A stretch of 51,026 nucleotides of DNA from JBBKXR01 sp037969585 (GTDB lineage Bacteria > Verrucomicrobiota > Verrucomicrobiia > Verrucomicrobiales > DEV007), in assembly GCA_037969585.1 (NCBI GenBank), contig JBBKXR010000256.1, forward strand, positions 1 through 51,026. The letters run 5' to 3'. The position numbers and the translations under genes are program-made. The notes under the pieces were generated by a model. The model had not been told where the DNA came from, did not search any database, and saw only the letters and a list, made by a program, of their open reading frames with translations. Below, piece after piece: positions 16,722 to 24,881 of the stretch. Every line of letters begins with the position of its first letter. The first letter of the stretch is position 1.

Positions 16722-18182
16722 TTGGCAAAGCTGCCTTTTCAACCATCTTCCCTAGACCGCCTCCGACTCAGCAACTGCGCTCTCCCCGCTCACGACCATC
16801 CGACCCGCCTCGCTCCCTTGCGCAACTCAACCACCAACTCCCCGGCACCGGTCGGGCTCGGCAACGTGTTTTCCTTCGCGGCATTCAACGCATTGTCGTT
16901 CCAGATGATCATCGGCAGCCCGATGGTGCTCTACGCGAAAACTCTCAACGCCAGCGCCACCACGCTCGGCCTGATCGCAGGCATGTTACCGATCCTTGTC
17001 ATCCTGCAAATCCCCGCAGCGCGTTTCGTCGACTCAACCGGCTACAAGAAATTTGTGCTGTCCGGTTGGAGTGTGCGCACCGTGTTCGTCGCCCTGATGG
17101 CGGTCGTGCCTTTCACCGGCACCTTCTTTTCGCCGACGGCTCGCCTTGGCATCGTTCTCGGCCTGCTGCTAGGATTCAACGTCTCGCGAGGCATTTCCAG
17201 TTGCGGTTGGTTGCCTTGGATTACCTCGATCATCCCGGCGAGAAGCCGCGGAAAATATCTCACTCGCGAAGGCTCAATGGTCAATCTCGCCAGCTTCGGC
17301 GCGTTCTGGCTGGCGGCGTTGGTTCTGGGCAGCGATCCGCAGCCGTGGCGCTTTGCCTGCCTGTTTCTGTTCAGTGCCGTTTGTGGCGCGATCAGCCTAC
17401 TCTTCCTGCGCGCCATTCCCGAGGAGAAGCGCATCGAAACGCTCGAAGCCTCGCCTCGCCCACTCCTGTCGACCATGCTTGCCGACCGACCGTTTCGAAG
17501 ACTACTGGAAATGAACGTCTTCTGGGCGCTCGCCAACGGCGGCGTGCTGACCTTTCTCGTCGCCTGGCTGAAGACGGAAATCAACTGGCCCGAGCATCAC
17601 ATCCTGATGCTCTCCTCAGTCATTTTTGTCGGCGCATTAGCGAACCAACTTGTCCTGTCGCGACTACTCGACCGTTTCGGAAGCCGCCCCATTCTGATGA
17701 CCGGACTGATCATCATGCTCATGCTCCTCGCCACTTGGACGGCGATCACTTGCGGCCTTCTCGCGCCGATGACTTCGCTGGTCGCCGTGCTGATGTTCGT
17801 TCTCGGCGTCGGCGGATCGATGGTCAATCTCGCCAACCTCCGTCTCGCCATGCTCACCGTCCCCGAGAATGGGCGCAGCCACTATTTCGCCGTTTTTTCC
17901 GTCGTTAGCAGTGTCAGCCTCGGCGTCGCTCCGATGCTCTGGGGAATTCTGATCGATGCCACCGACGGGCTTTCAAAAATGCTGGGTAGTCGCATCGAAA
18001 TTAACTCGTGGTCACTGCTATTCGGACTGCTGACCCTACTCTTCGCCGTCGCACTCGCCTTCGGCACCCGCATCGTCGAACCACGCAGCGTCCGTTGGGA
18101 AGCTGTGATGCGACTGCTCCTCTATCGCTCTAAGGTTCGCTACTGGCTGCGCCCCTTCTCGCGATCAACACCGCGATCGTAG
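16722..18182 (+). CDS. Major facilitator superfamily transporter
   Basis: Inner-membrane protein with about 12 hydrophobic helices, best read as an MFS permease. The transmembrane part begins GNVFSFAAFNALSFQMIIGSP (about residue 48 from 16722). Helix 2-3 region: TTLGLIAGMLPILVILQIPAARFVDSTGYKKFVLSGW, in which RFVDSTGYKK resembles the MFS cytoplasmic loop motif. A second six-helix half starts near RPFRRLLEMNVFWALANGG, with LLDRFGSRPILMTG as the matching loop. The start is uncertain: the frame opens with a TTG at 16722, another TTG is at 16818, and no ATG precedes helix 1. The 45-residue hydrophilic leader is unusual, so 16818 may be right. Substrate cannot be told. ilvA follows 72 bp downstream on the same strand, which does not prove a shared role. 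Confidence 0.8.
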   Translation: MAKLPFQPSSLDRLRLSNCALPAHDHPTRLAPLRNSTTNSPAPVGLGNVFSFAAFNALSFQMIIGSPMVLYAKTLNASATTLGLIAGMLPILVILQIPAARFVDSTGYKKFVLSGWSVRTVFVALMAVVPFTGTFFSPTARLGIVLGLLLGFNVSRGISSCGWLPWITSIIPARSRGKYLTREGSMVNLASFGAFWLAALVLGSDPQPWRFACLFLFSAVCGAISLLFLRAIPEEKRIETLEASPRPLLSTMLADRPFRRLLEMNVFWALANGGVLTFLVAWLKTEINWPEHHILMLSSVIFVGALANQLVLSRLLDRFGSRPILMTGLIIMLMLLATWTAITCGLLAPMTSLVAVLMFVLGVGGSMVNLANLRLAMLTVPENGRSHYFAVFSVVSSVSLGVAPMLWGILIDATDGLSKMLGSRIEINSWSLLFGLLTLLFAVALAFGTRIVEPRSVRWEAVMRLLLYRSKVRYWLRPFSRSTPRS

Positions 18183-18256
18183 AGCCAAGCCTTGCCTTCT
18201 TTCATAAAAGCCATTGCGCCGGAAAGTTCATCCGGTTGATACCGATTCTTGCCCAT
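18140..18256 (-). CDS. Candidate 38-residue small ORF antisense to the MFS-ilvA junction
   Basis: The minus strand from the ATG at 18256 encodes MGKNRYQPDELSGAMAFMKE and 18 further residues rich in charged and aromatic amino acids (including KAWLYDRG) before a TAG. The start lies inside the palindrome CCATGG, so its ATG overlaps the ilvA ATG on the opposite strand. The 3' end overlaps the last 43 bp of the MFS gene. A purine-rich GGGAGAG about 11 nt upstream might serve as RBS. The composition looks protein-like rather than random, yet no family is recognised. It may be a genuine microprotein, the tail of an old gene, or chance. Confidence 0.3.
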   Translation of the reverse strand: MGKNRYQPDELSGAMAFMKEGKAWLYDRGVDREKGRSQ

Positions 18257-19808
18257 GGAAAACGATTCTCTCCCGCTCGACCGGCGCCTGCGCCAGGAAA
18301 TCCTTCTCGCCCGCGAACGGGTCTATCGCTTTGGCGAACCTACGCCTCTGGTTCGGCTCACCTTACCCGGGTCGGAGCCAGGGCCGGAAGTATGGGTAAA
18401 ACGCGAAGATCTGTCGGCGGTGAAATCCTACAAATGGCGGGGCGCCTGCAACCGCATGGCGACGCTCTCAGCCGATGAAGCCGAGCGAGGCGTCGTCACT
18501 GCATCGGCCGGAAACCACGCCCAGGGCGTGGCCCTCGCGGCAAAGCATCTCGGCATCCGTGCACGCATCCACATGCCTCGTTCGACCCCTCGCGTTAAGC
18601 AAGATGCCGTGCGTCAACACGGTGGCGAATGGGTCGAGCTGGTCGACTCCGGTGACAGCTACGACGAGGCGGTGGCGGCTGCCCGCGCCGACGAAGCGGC
18701 CAGCGGGGCGGTCTACATTCACGCCTACGACGACCTCCTCGTCATGGCCGGCCAGGGAACACTCGCCGATGAAATTGTGTTGTCAGGACACGGCCCGTTC
18801 GACGCGGCCTTTCTTCAGATCGGCGGCGGCGGCATGGCCTCGGCCGTCTCCGAATGGCTGCGCACCTACTGGCCCGAGATGAATTTTGTCGGCGTTGAGG
18901 GCGTCGGCCAAGCCTCGATGAAATTGGCACTGGTGGAGAACCGTCCAGTCGATCTCGACCAAGTCGATATCTTTTGCGACGGCACGGCGGTGAGAAAAGC
19001 TGGCACATTGCCTTTTGAAGTCTGCCGAGAAACGCTGTCGCGCGTCGAGACCGTGACCAATGCCGAAGTCAGCACCGCGATCCGCGTCCTTTGGGAAGGA
19101 CTGCGCTGCATCTCCGAACCCTCGGGTGCGATGGGCTTAGCGGCGGTGTTGAAAAACCGAGCCACTCTAGCGGGACAGAAAGTGCTCGTCGTTGTCACGG
19201 GAGCGAATATCGACTTTCTGCAGCTCGGCTTGATCGCTCAAAACCAAGGGTCGGCGAGCGGACACGAGCGCACCCTGCGAGTCCGCATCAACGAGCGTGC
19301 AGGATCAATGCTCGCCCTGCTCGATGAGAGTTTCGCGCAACTGAACATCACCGATTTCCAGTACGGTAAACGCCACCCGAACGAAGCTTGGCCGACCTTC
19401 ACGCTTGGCGCCAAAGATGCGGCCACCTTGGCAGATCTGCCCGGCAAACTTGACGCCCGCGGACACGCATGGGAAGACGTTTCCAGTGCCGTCGACGTGG
19501 CCTTTCGCGCGATCCCGATCCGTGGCGAACTGCTCGCGCACCCCCTGTTTCTCCGCCTCGATTTCTACGAACGCCCCGGAGCACTCCACGACTTCCTCGA
19601 CACGCTGGTTCGCGACCGAGCCGATCTTTGCTATTTCAATTACCGTCAATCAGGCGAACGAATCGGACGCGCCCTGATCGGTCTGGATTTCGCGACAGCG
19701 GCGCAGCGCGATCAATTCCTCGCTGCAATGCCGGAACACGGAGAAGGCTATCGCAGTTGCGTGCCACTCGACGAGAGCACCTGCGCACGGTTACTGGGAG
19801 AAGCGTGA
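18255..19808 (+). CDS. ilvA: Threonine ammonia-lyase (threonine dehydratase), biosynthetic
   Basis: PLP enzyme converting L-threonine to 2-oxobutyrate and ammonia, first step of isoleucine synthesis; cytosolic. From the ATG at 18255 it has 517 residues, the normal length of the long regulated form. The PLP lysine is in VKSYKWRGA (K60; family pattern S-[FY]-K-x-R-G-A). SAGNHAQGVA (about 84-93) contacts the cofactor ring and QIGGGGMAS is the phosphate-binding glycine loop. Two ACT-like regulatory domains follow: one starting LRVRINERAGSMLALLDESF (about 340) and one starting LFLRLDFYERPGALHDFLDT (about 430), which in characterised relatives bind isoleucine/valine for feedback control. A TTG 6 bp upstream is less likely than the ATG. 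No other ilv genes are adjacent. Confidence 0.93.
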   Translation: MENDSLPLDRRLRQEILLARERVYRFGEPTPLVRLTLPGSEPGPEVWVKREDLSAVKSYKWRGACNRMATLSADEAERGVVTASAGNHAQGVALAAKHLGIRARIHMPRSTPRVKQDAVRQHGGEWVELVDSGDSYDEAVAAARADEAASGAVYIHAYDDLLVMAGQGTLADEIVLSGHGPFDAAFLQIGGGGMASAVSEWLRTYWPEMNFVGVEGVGQASMKLALVENRPVDLDQVDIFCDGTAVRKAGTLPFEVCRETLSRVETVTNAEVSTAIRVLWEGLRCISEPSGAMGLAAVLKNRATLAGQKVLVVVTGANIDFLQLGLIAQNQGSASGHERTLRVRINERAGSMLALLDESFAQLNITDFQYGKRHPNEAWPTFTLGAKDAATLADLPGKLDARGHAWEDVSSAVDVAFRAIPIRGELLAHPLFLRLDFYERPGALHDFLDTLVRDRADLCYFNYRQSGERIGRALIGLDFATAAQRDQFLAAMPEHGEGYRSCVPLDESTCARLLGEA

Positions 19809-19834
19809 GCGGACACTTTTAACCGCCACCAGAG

Positions 19835-20563
19835 TCACGGAAAAAACGCCGGCGCGTCCGATTGACATTCGCCCGAAATCATCTTGCGCACGATTTCCGC
19901 ATTGCGCTCCACGGCGCGCTGCAGAAACGCTTCACCCTTTTCGGCAGTCGCCATCGACGGTGTTTGATCTTCTTGGTCTGTCCACATATCAGTGCGCACG
20001 TTTTCAGGAAATGCTGCAAGCCCGACCGCTGTCTCAAACTCCTGCGCATGCCCCGGCAAGTCCTGCGGCAGACGGTTGCCGCTGTCGAGAAGCTCATCGG
20101 CGTCGGCCTGGGTGTAGACATCCCAGTAACTGCGAAAATGTAGATTCACGCCCTGAAACTCGCGCAGGTATTGATCCCACACACCACCCATCGGCGCCAC
20201 ATTTCCACCGTGACCATTCAGCACTAACACATTGCTAAAGCCAGCCTTGATCACGCTTCGAATCAGATCATTGAGCACCGCCTGAAAAGTCGCCGGTCGC
20301 AGTGTTAAGGTTCCGGCGTGGCTCATATGATGCTCACTGATACCGGCCATCAATCCACAGGCGACCAACACATTTGGGCTCAGCGCTTCGGCGATCCGCT
20401 CGGCGACCACATTGACACTGCGCCAGTCGTGCTCCATCGCCATGTGTTCGAGATGCTGCTCGATGGCAGCCACCGGGATGATCACCGCTTTCAGCTCGCC
20501 GCTCGCCATGCGCTCGCGAAACTCGCGTCGGGTCAGTTTGTGGAGGTAGACTTCATTGCTCAT
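19835..20563 (-). CDS. Creatininase-family amidohydrolase
   Basis: 242-residue cytosolic-looking metal-dependent amidohydrolase of the creatininase/MftE superfamily. The metal site is visible but slightly divergent: E35-Q-H37 then D46 (usual E-Q-H-x-P-H...D), SEHHMSHAGT, VLNGHGGN (about 114-121) and HAQEFET near residue 165, the usual glutamate ligand. No signal peptide. The ATG overlaps the stop of the upstream gene by 4 bp, so it is translationally coupled to the unknown-domain protein at 20560-21885 and is the last gene of the four-gene cluster. Family members cleave cyclic or linear amides (creatinine, formamidopyrimidines, mycofactocin peptide). The substrate here is unknown, and the absence of creatinase or mycofactocin genes argues against those two. 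Confidence 0.85.
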   Translation of the reverse strand: MSNEVYLHKLTRREFRERMASGELKAVIIPVAAIEQHLEHMAMEHDWRSVNVVAERIAEALSPNVLVACGLMAGISEHHMSHAGTLTLRPATFQAVLNDLIRSVIKAGFSNVLVLNGHGGNVAPMGGVWDQYLREFQGVNLHFRSYWDVYTQADADELLDSGNRLPQDLPGHAQEFETAVGLAAFPENVRTDMWTDQEDQTPSMATAEKGEAFLQRAVERNAEIVRKMISGECQSDAPAFFP

Positions 20564-21885
20564 GGTTTGGGGATTTTTACCGCCTCGATCGATGGCGGCT
20601 GCGGCGTTTCGTCGGTGATGATCTGCCAGGTCTTGCCCATCTCACGAAACTTCCTGAAATCGGTCGCCTGATACTGAATATCCAACTGCGGCGTGGCGAT
20701 CACTTTACCGCCGGCAATGTGCGAATCAATCGCCGCCTCCAACGCCCCGGTGACCAGCTGAGTTCGCTGCACCGGATACGGAGACGCTCCACGAAAATGC
20801 GACTGAATGGCGTGCGCCAGGGCCTTAAACAAATTTCGATTCTCCCAGGGCCCGACCACATAGCGAGTCGCCACCGAACGGTCCTCGCCATCGAGCTTTG
20901 CAGAAAAATTCCACCTGATATCGCTAACGCCGATCTTCAAAACCATCGCCCGCAAGCCATCGCGATAGCGCACCAGAAATCCGTGTGGCGGTGTCTCGGA
21001 AAAGTCTTCCATTTTGACCAGTTCGCGCAATCGAGGCATGTCAGCGCCCAACTCGACCGCCATCGCAGCCATCGCCAAATCCTCCGACCATTCACCGGCG
21101 TCGGCTGCCGCCCACAAAGCATCGCTCTCCAGATACTGCACACTCTCGATCCCCGCTTCTCCCCCATCGCGTGACTCGACCATCGACTGCAGTATTTCCA
21201 GGCCGTGAAAGCCGAATCGCTCGAGCGGGCCGCCGTGGATCGATACCGCTTCGACCACCTTGGATCCGGCAGGAATATCCAGCGGCGGAATCCGTTGCGC
21301 GAGCGGCACCGAACTACCCGCCATTAGCGCAAAGCGCATCGCCTCAGCCGTGTCGACCATGGCATCCGCCTCCTTCCAAGTGTGGGAAAGGTGCTTATCA
21401 GTGTAAACCGGCACCGAACGGCCGCTGCGCTTGAACACCTCGACGACTGCATCGAAAAAACGCTGCTTGGGATACAACTCCTGCCCCTTGTCGTTGAACG
21501 GATACTCACCATGTTCACCGATCAACAGCACCGCATCCACCGCTAGCTGGTCGCCGCCATCGCACAGTGCCCCGGCGATGGACTCGTAGATTGCAATATC
21601 GAACTGCCCGGCAACCGAGCGCGCCATGTCACGCTCGGTAAATTGATCGACGTAGAACGACGCCATCTCAAACTCCGTTGTCGGATCGACCACTTCCCCG
21701 TTGAACAGATACGGCACCAGAAAATTCTCGAGGATCACATGCGCGTGACTGCGATAGTGAAACGAAGTCAGCAAAGCCGCGACGCGGATCTTCTTTTTCG
21801 CGTCCTCCGCTCTGGATACTATCGGAACCCCCAGCGGGATCGCAGCGGCCAGCGAGTGTTTAAGAATACGGCGGCGGGTCGTCAT
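20560..21885 (-). CDS. Tat-exported protein of an uncharacterised family (domain X, stand-alone copy)
   Basis: 441 residues with a twin-arginine-type leader (TTRRRILKHSLAAAIPLG) ending near SRAED. The body begins IRVAALLTSFHYRSHAHVI and contains CDGGDQLAVDAVLLIGEHGEYP (about 105-130), VPVYTDKHLSHTW, ALMAGSSVPLAQR, and GFHGLEILQSMVESRDGGEAG. The same ordered motifs occur in the C-terminal 380 residues of the protein at 24882-27926, so these are paralogous domains. The opening beta strand and the DKH and HGEYP blocks recall Rossmann-type oxidoreductases or a metal enzyme, but no GxGxxG is seen and I do not assign a function. Both its start and stop overlap neighbours by 4 bp, so expression is tied to the sugar-dehydrogenase fusion and the creatininase-like enzyme. 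Confidence 0.8.
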   Translation of the reverse strand: MTTRRRILKHSLAAAIPLGVPIVSRAEDAKKKIRVAALLTSFHYRSHAHVILENFLVPYLFNGEVVDPTTEFEMASFYVDQFTERDMARSVAGQFDIAIYESIAGALCDGGDQLAVDAVLLIGEHGEYPFNDKGQELYPKQRFFDAVVEVFKRSGRSVPVYTDKHLSHTWKEADAMVDTAEAMRFALMAGSSVPLAQRIPPLDIPAGSKVVEAVSIHGGPLERFGFHGLEILQSMVESRDGGEAGIESVQYLESDALWAAADAGEWSEDLAMAAMAVELGADMPRLRELVKMEDFSETPPHGFLVRYRDGLRAMVLKIGVSDIRWNFSAKLDGEDRSVATRYVVGPWENRNLFKALAHAIQSHFRGASPYPVQRTQLVTGALEAAIDSHIAGGKVIATPQLDIQYQATDFRKFREMGKTWQIITDETPQPPSIEAVKIPKP

Positions 21886-24869
21886 TTTTTGACAGCGGTT
21901 TCAGGGGTGGGCACGGGCGTGTCTTCGACCACCGGCGGCTCAGGTTTCACCGGCAGTTTTGCTTCACCAATCCATTGCATCAACAATCCCACTGCCCGGG
22001 CATCCGGACCGGAACTACCGATCGGCGGCATGTGACCCGGGCCCACCTTAATGCAACGATTTAAAAGGATCGACTTCACCGGATCGCCCGGCGCGACCAG
22101 TTTCGCATCCGCGCCGAGCCCCTGATCGCCGTGGTTTGGTGCGACACCGACGATGTTGAACAACTCGTCATCGACAAAATCGCGCATATCCATTTTCGCA
22201 TTGCCCCCACCAGACTGAACGTGGCAGTGAGAGCAAGTCGCATGCAGATACGATCGGGCTCGCGTCGTGACATCCACATCAGTATCCGTGGCGAATGGAT
22301 CGACAAGGCGCGGCTCTTCCCCGGGCGGCTTATGCAGCAGCGACGTGCGTTTAGCGGCCCCCGTGCGCAGGAAAAATCCGAGATCATCCATCACCTGCAA
22401 TTGATTTGCGACAAAGCCATCGCCGTAATCAAAATCGCGATTCAGCTGCGACGTCTGCAAGCCGAGCACGAAGTTGGCCGCGCGACTGTGACAAACCATG
22501 CAATCACTCCGCGACGGCACCGTCCATTTCCCGCCACCGCTCAACTCGACTTCAGCACCGGCGGCATCGACGAGATCCGCATCCGTCTGAGCTTCGTTCC
22601 ACAAATACGAATACGCCGCCCATTCGTTCTGTTGTTTGGTCATGACGCGAGTTTCGATCCAGCGCCGCTGCTCACCCGTCCCGCGCGCCACCGACTGGAT
22701 CGCCACCGTTCCATCCGGCATCGTCCAGCCCCGCCGCGACGCGTAAGTCACGCTCGGCTCGCTCTCCGGCAGTAACAGATATCGTTCCGCTTGTGCACCG
22801 TCCAGCCACTCGGGAACGATGACGTCATAAGGCAGCACACGTTCGTTGACGCGATGATCTTTTACCGAGTCGAACAAGCCGGTCTCGCTCAACTTGCGCG
22901 GAAAATCTTCGACGGTCGATTTCGCCGTGTTGACGATCAGTCGATACAGCCCACCCGCCGGCACCGGCTCATGACTGGCGATGAGAATGTCGCCGGTCAC
23001 CGGATCGACGCCGAACTCGGTGATCTTCAACGAGGTGTCGGCGATTTCCCAATTGCGCACCACTTTTTCTCCATCATGCAGAACCGCCCAGATCTTGCCG
23101 GTCGAGTGGTCGGCGTAGAGGTAGGCGTTTTTCAAATCGGCGTAACGCTCATCCTTTCCGGTGTAAACGATCCCTCCGGTCAACGAACGCGATTCACCGT
23201 GATCATGCTCCGTGGTCGGACCCGAAATAGGATCCGGCCCGCGCTCGCGATCTCCGTAAAAAATCCGGCTGCCCTCGTAAACGCTCCAGCCATAGTTCGC
23301 TCCGGCAGCGATCAGATAGACCTGCTCAAGGCGGTCCTGGCCATTGTTGCCAACCCACAAACGCTGCAGGCGACTATCCCAGTCCGAGCGCCACGGATTG
23401 CGTAAACCGTAGGCAAACGTCTCCGGCAACACATCATCGCGACCGATAAACGGATTGTCTTTCGGCACCGAGTAGGGCCGCCCGTTACTCGGCGTGTCGA
23501 CATCGATGCGCAACACTTTGGCGTGCAGCACCTGGGTATTCTGTCCGGTCAGATTGTTGTCCGAGTCACTGGTTCCGTCACCACTGGTGATGTAAAACAG
23601 CCCCTCGTCATCAAACGCCAACGCGCCGCCGGTGTGTCCCCGACACGGCCATTCGACAATGATTTCGCCCGACTCAGCATCGAGAGGTGCGCCCGCTTCC
23701 CGATCCCAGACAAAGCGCAAAATCTGCACGCGCTTTTCGAAACGATCCACCTCAGCCGGCCCATTGTAGCTGACAAAAATCTGACCGTTATCGAGATAGT
23801 TCGGATGAAACTCGACATCGTAAATCACCTCCGGCGGATCCAGCAGCACAATTTCCTCACCCGTCTTCGGGTCGTAACACATTAAGCGCGAGTTCTTCAC
23901 GCCGGGTGGCTGGTCGACGTAAATCATCCTTCCGCTCTCGGGCTCGAATTTAAAAGTGATCAACTGGTCGATGCGATGATCTTCGCCGAAAGGCTCAACA
24001 GTAAACGGCAGCGGCGGTTCGGGCGTGCCGACGATTTTTGAGCCACCGAATCCCGATATCTTCTGAACGTGTTTCGGCAGACCCTCGCGCGGATCCCACG
24101 CACCGACAAAGCGCAGCGGCGAGTAAGACTCGTGAGCGTGAAAATTCTTCGGCATGTTCGGACCACTGACTGAAAGCTCAGGGCTTTTCGCCAGATGGCT
24201 GCCGTAGTCGTAGCGACACAAGTTGAAACGCCACTCGGCGTCCAGTTCGGGCTTGCCCCCCGTCGGCGCGAAGTCGGTCCATGGAATCCTGCCCTCCAGC
24301 TGCCAACCCTTGTCTTTGTCGTCAGCCTTATTCAACGAGCCATCGACGATCACCTTGGCGGCGAGCGCGAACTTACGATCGCTCTTGTGCTTTACATACA
24401 AATCCGGCACTCGCTCCGGAATGTACATGTCGAGAATCGTTCCCAGGGCGTTGATCTCAAACTCGTAGTAACCCGGCTTGGCCGGGTCCGGCATGAAGAA
24501 CAACTCGAACACGTCCTCCGTCCAGATCTCGCCATCCTTTTCGCGAATCTTCGCCTGCAAATCGGCGTCGTCCATCTCAGCGGAAAAGTAGAGATATTGG
24601 TCGTCCCACAGCAGCCTGGCACGGGTTAGCGTCTCGGTATCCGTCGGAGGATCTGCCCACGGCATGAGAAACGGTGAGATTTCCTCCGCCGTCGCCCACA
24701 CTTTTTCGTCCGCCTTGCCGTCGAGCCGGATGGCTTCCTCCGTTTTTCGGCAAAGAAAAATCCTTTCCGAATCGGCTGCGACAGCACTCAAGTCACCGAG
24801 TGAAGCCGTAAAGATCGTAAGCAAGACCATCCCTAAACGGGAGCCGTGCGATAGCGTCGAGTTTATCAT
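21882..24869 (-). CDS. CBM9-like / PQQ-type sugar dehydrogenase / cytochrome c fusion, secreted
   Basis: 995 residues with a signal peptide (about 1-32, ...LSAVAAD). Part 1 (about 40-255): CBM9/DOMON-like beta-sandwich (RLDGKADEKVWATAEEISPF, EDVFELFFMP, GWQLEGRIPWTDF). Part 2 (about 280-650): soluble glucose/sorbosone dehydrogenase-type propeller (GGALAFDDEGLFYITSGDG, AKVLRIDVDTPSNGRPYSVP, AYGLRNPWRSDWD, NYGWSVYEG), a fold that usually binds PQQ. Part 3 (about 660-995): a second module with two CXXCH motifs (C790-M-V-C-H and C879-S-H-C-H) and GHMPPIG, a likely axial Met. It probably oxidises a sugar or aldehyde outside the cytoplasm and passes electrons to heme. Its ATG is 12 bp after the stop of the glycosidase-like gene and its stop overlaps the next gene by 4 bp. 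Confidence 0.85.
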   Translation of the reverse strand: MINSTLSHGSRLGMVLLTIFTASLGDLSAVAADSERIFLCRKTEEAIRLDGKADEKVWATAEEISPFLMPWADPPTDTETLTRARLLWDDQYLYFSAEMDDADLQAKIREKDGEIWTEDVFELFFMPDPAKPGYYEFEINALGTILDMYIPERVPDLYVKHKSDRKFALAAKVIVDGSLNKADDKDKGWQLEGRIPWTDFAPTGGKPELDAEWRFNLCRYDYGSHLAKSPELSVSGPNMPKNFHAHESYSPLRFVGAWDPREGLPKHVQKISGFGGSKIVGTPEPPLPFTVEPFGEDHRIDQLITFKFEPESGRMIYVDQPPGVKNSRLMCYDPKTGEEIVLLDPPEVIYDVEFHPNYLDNGQIFVSYNGPAEVDRFEKRVQILRFVWDREAGAPLDAESGEIIVEWPCRGHTGGALAFDDEGLFYITSGDGTSDSDNNLTGQNTQVLHAKVLRIDVDTPSNGRPYSVPKDNPFIGRDDVLPETFAYGLRNPWRSDWDSRLQRLWVGNNGQDRLEQVYLIAAGANYGWSVYEGSRIFYGDRERGPDPISGPTTEHDHGESRSLTGGIVYTGKDERYADLKNAYLYADHSTGKIWAVLHDGEKVVRNWEIADTSLKITEFGVDPVTGDILIASHEPVPAGGLYRLIVNTAKSTVEDFPRKLSETGLFDSVKDHRVNERVLPYDVIVPEWLDGAQAERYLLLPESEPSVTYASRRGWTMPDGTVAIQSVARGTGEQRRWIETRVMTKQQNEWAAYSYLWNEAQTDADLVDAAGAEVELSGGGKWTVPSRSDCMVCHSRAANFVLGLQTSQLNRDFDYGDGFVANQLQVMDDLGFFLRTGAAKRTSLLHKPPGEEPRLVDPFATDTDVDVTTRARSYLHATCSHCHVQSGGGNAKMDMRDFVDDELFNIVGVAPNHGDQGLGADAKLVAPGDPVKSILLNRCIKVGPGHMPPIGSSGPDARAVGLLMQWIGEAKLPVKPEPPVVEDTPVPTPETAVKK

Positions 24870-24881
24870 GTAGTTAGTTCA

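Noticed and set aside
16697..17908. 403-residue plus-strand frame overlapping the MFS gene
   Set aside because: Arg/Pro/His-rich with no hydrophobic helices; it is the +1 shadow of the MFS frame, which has twelve helices.
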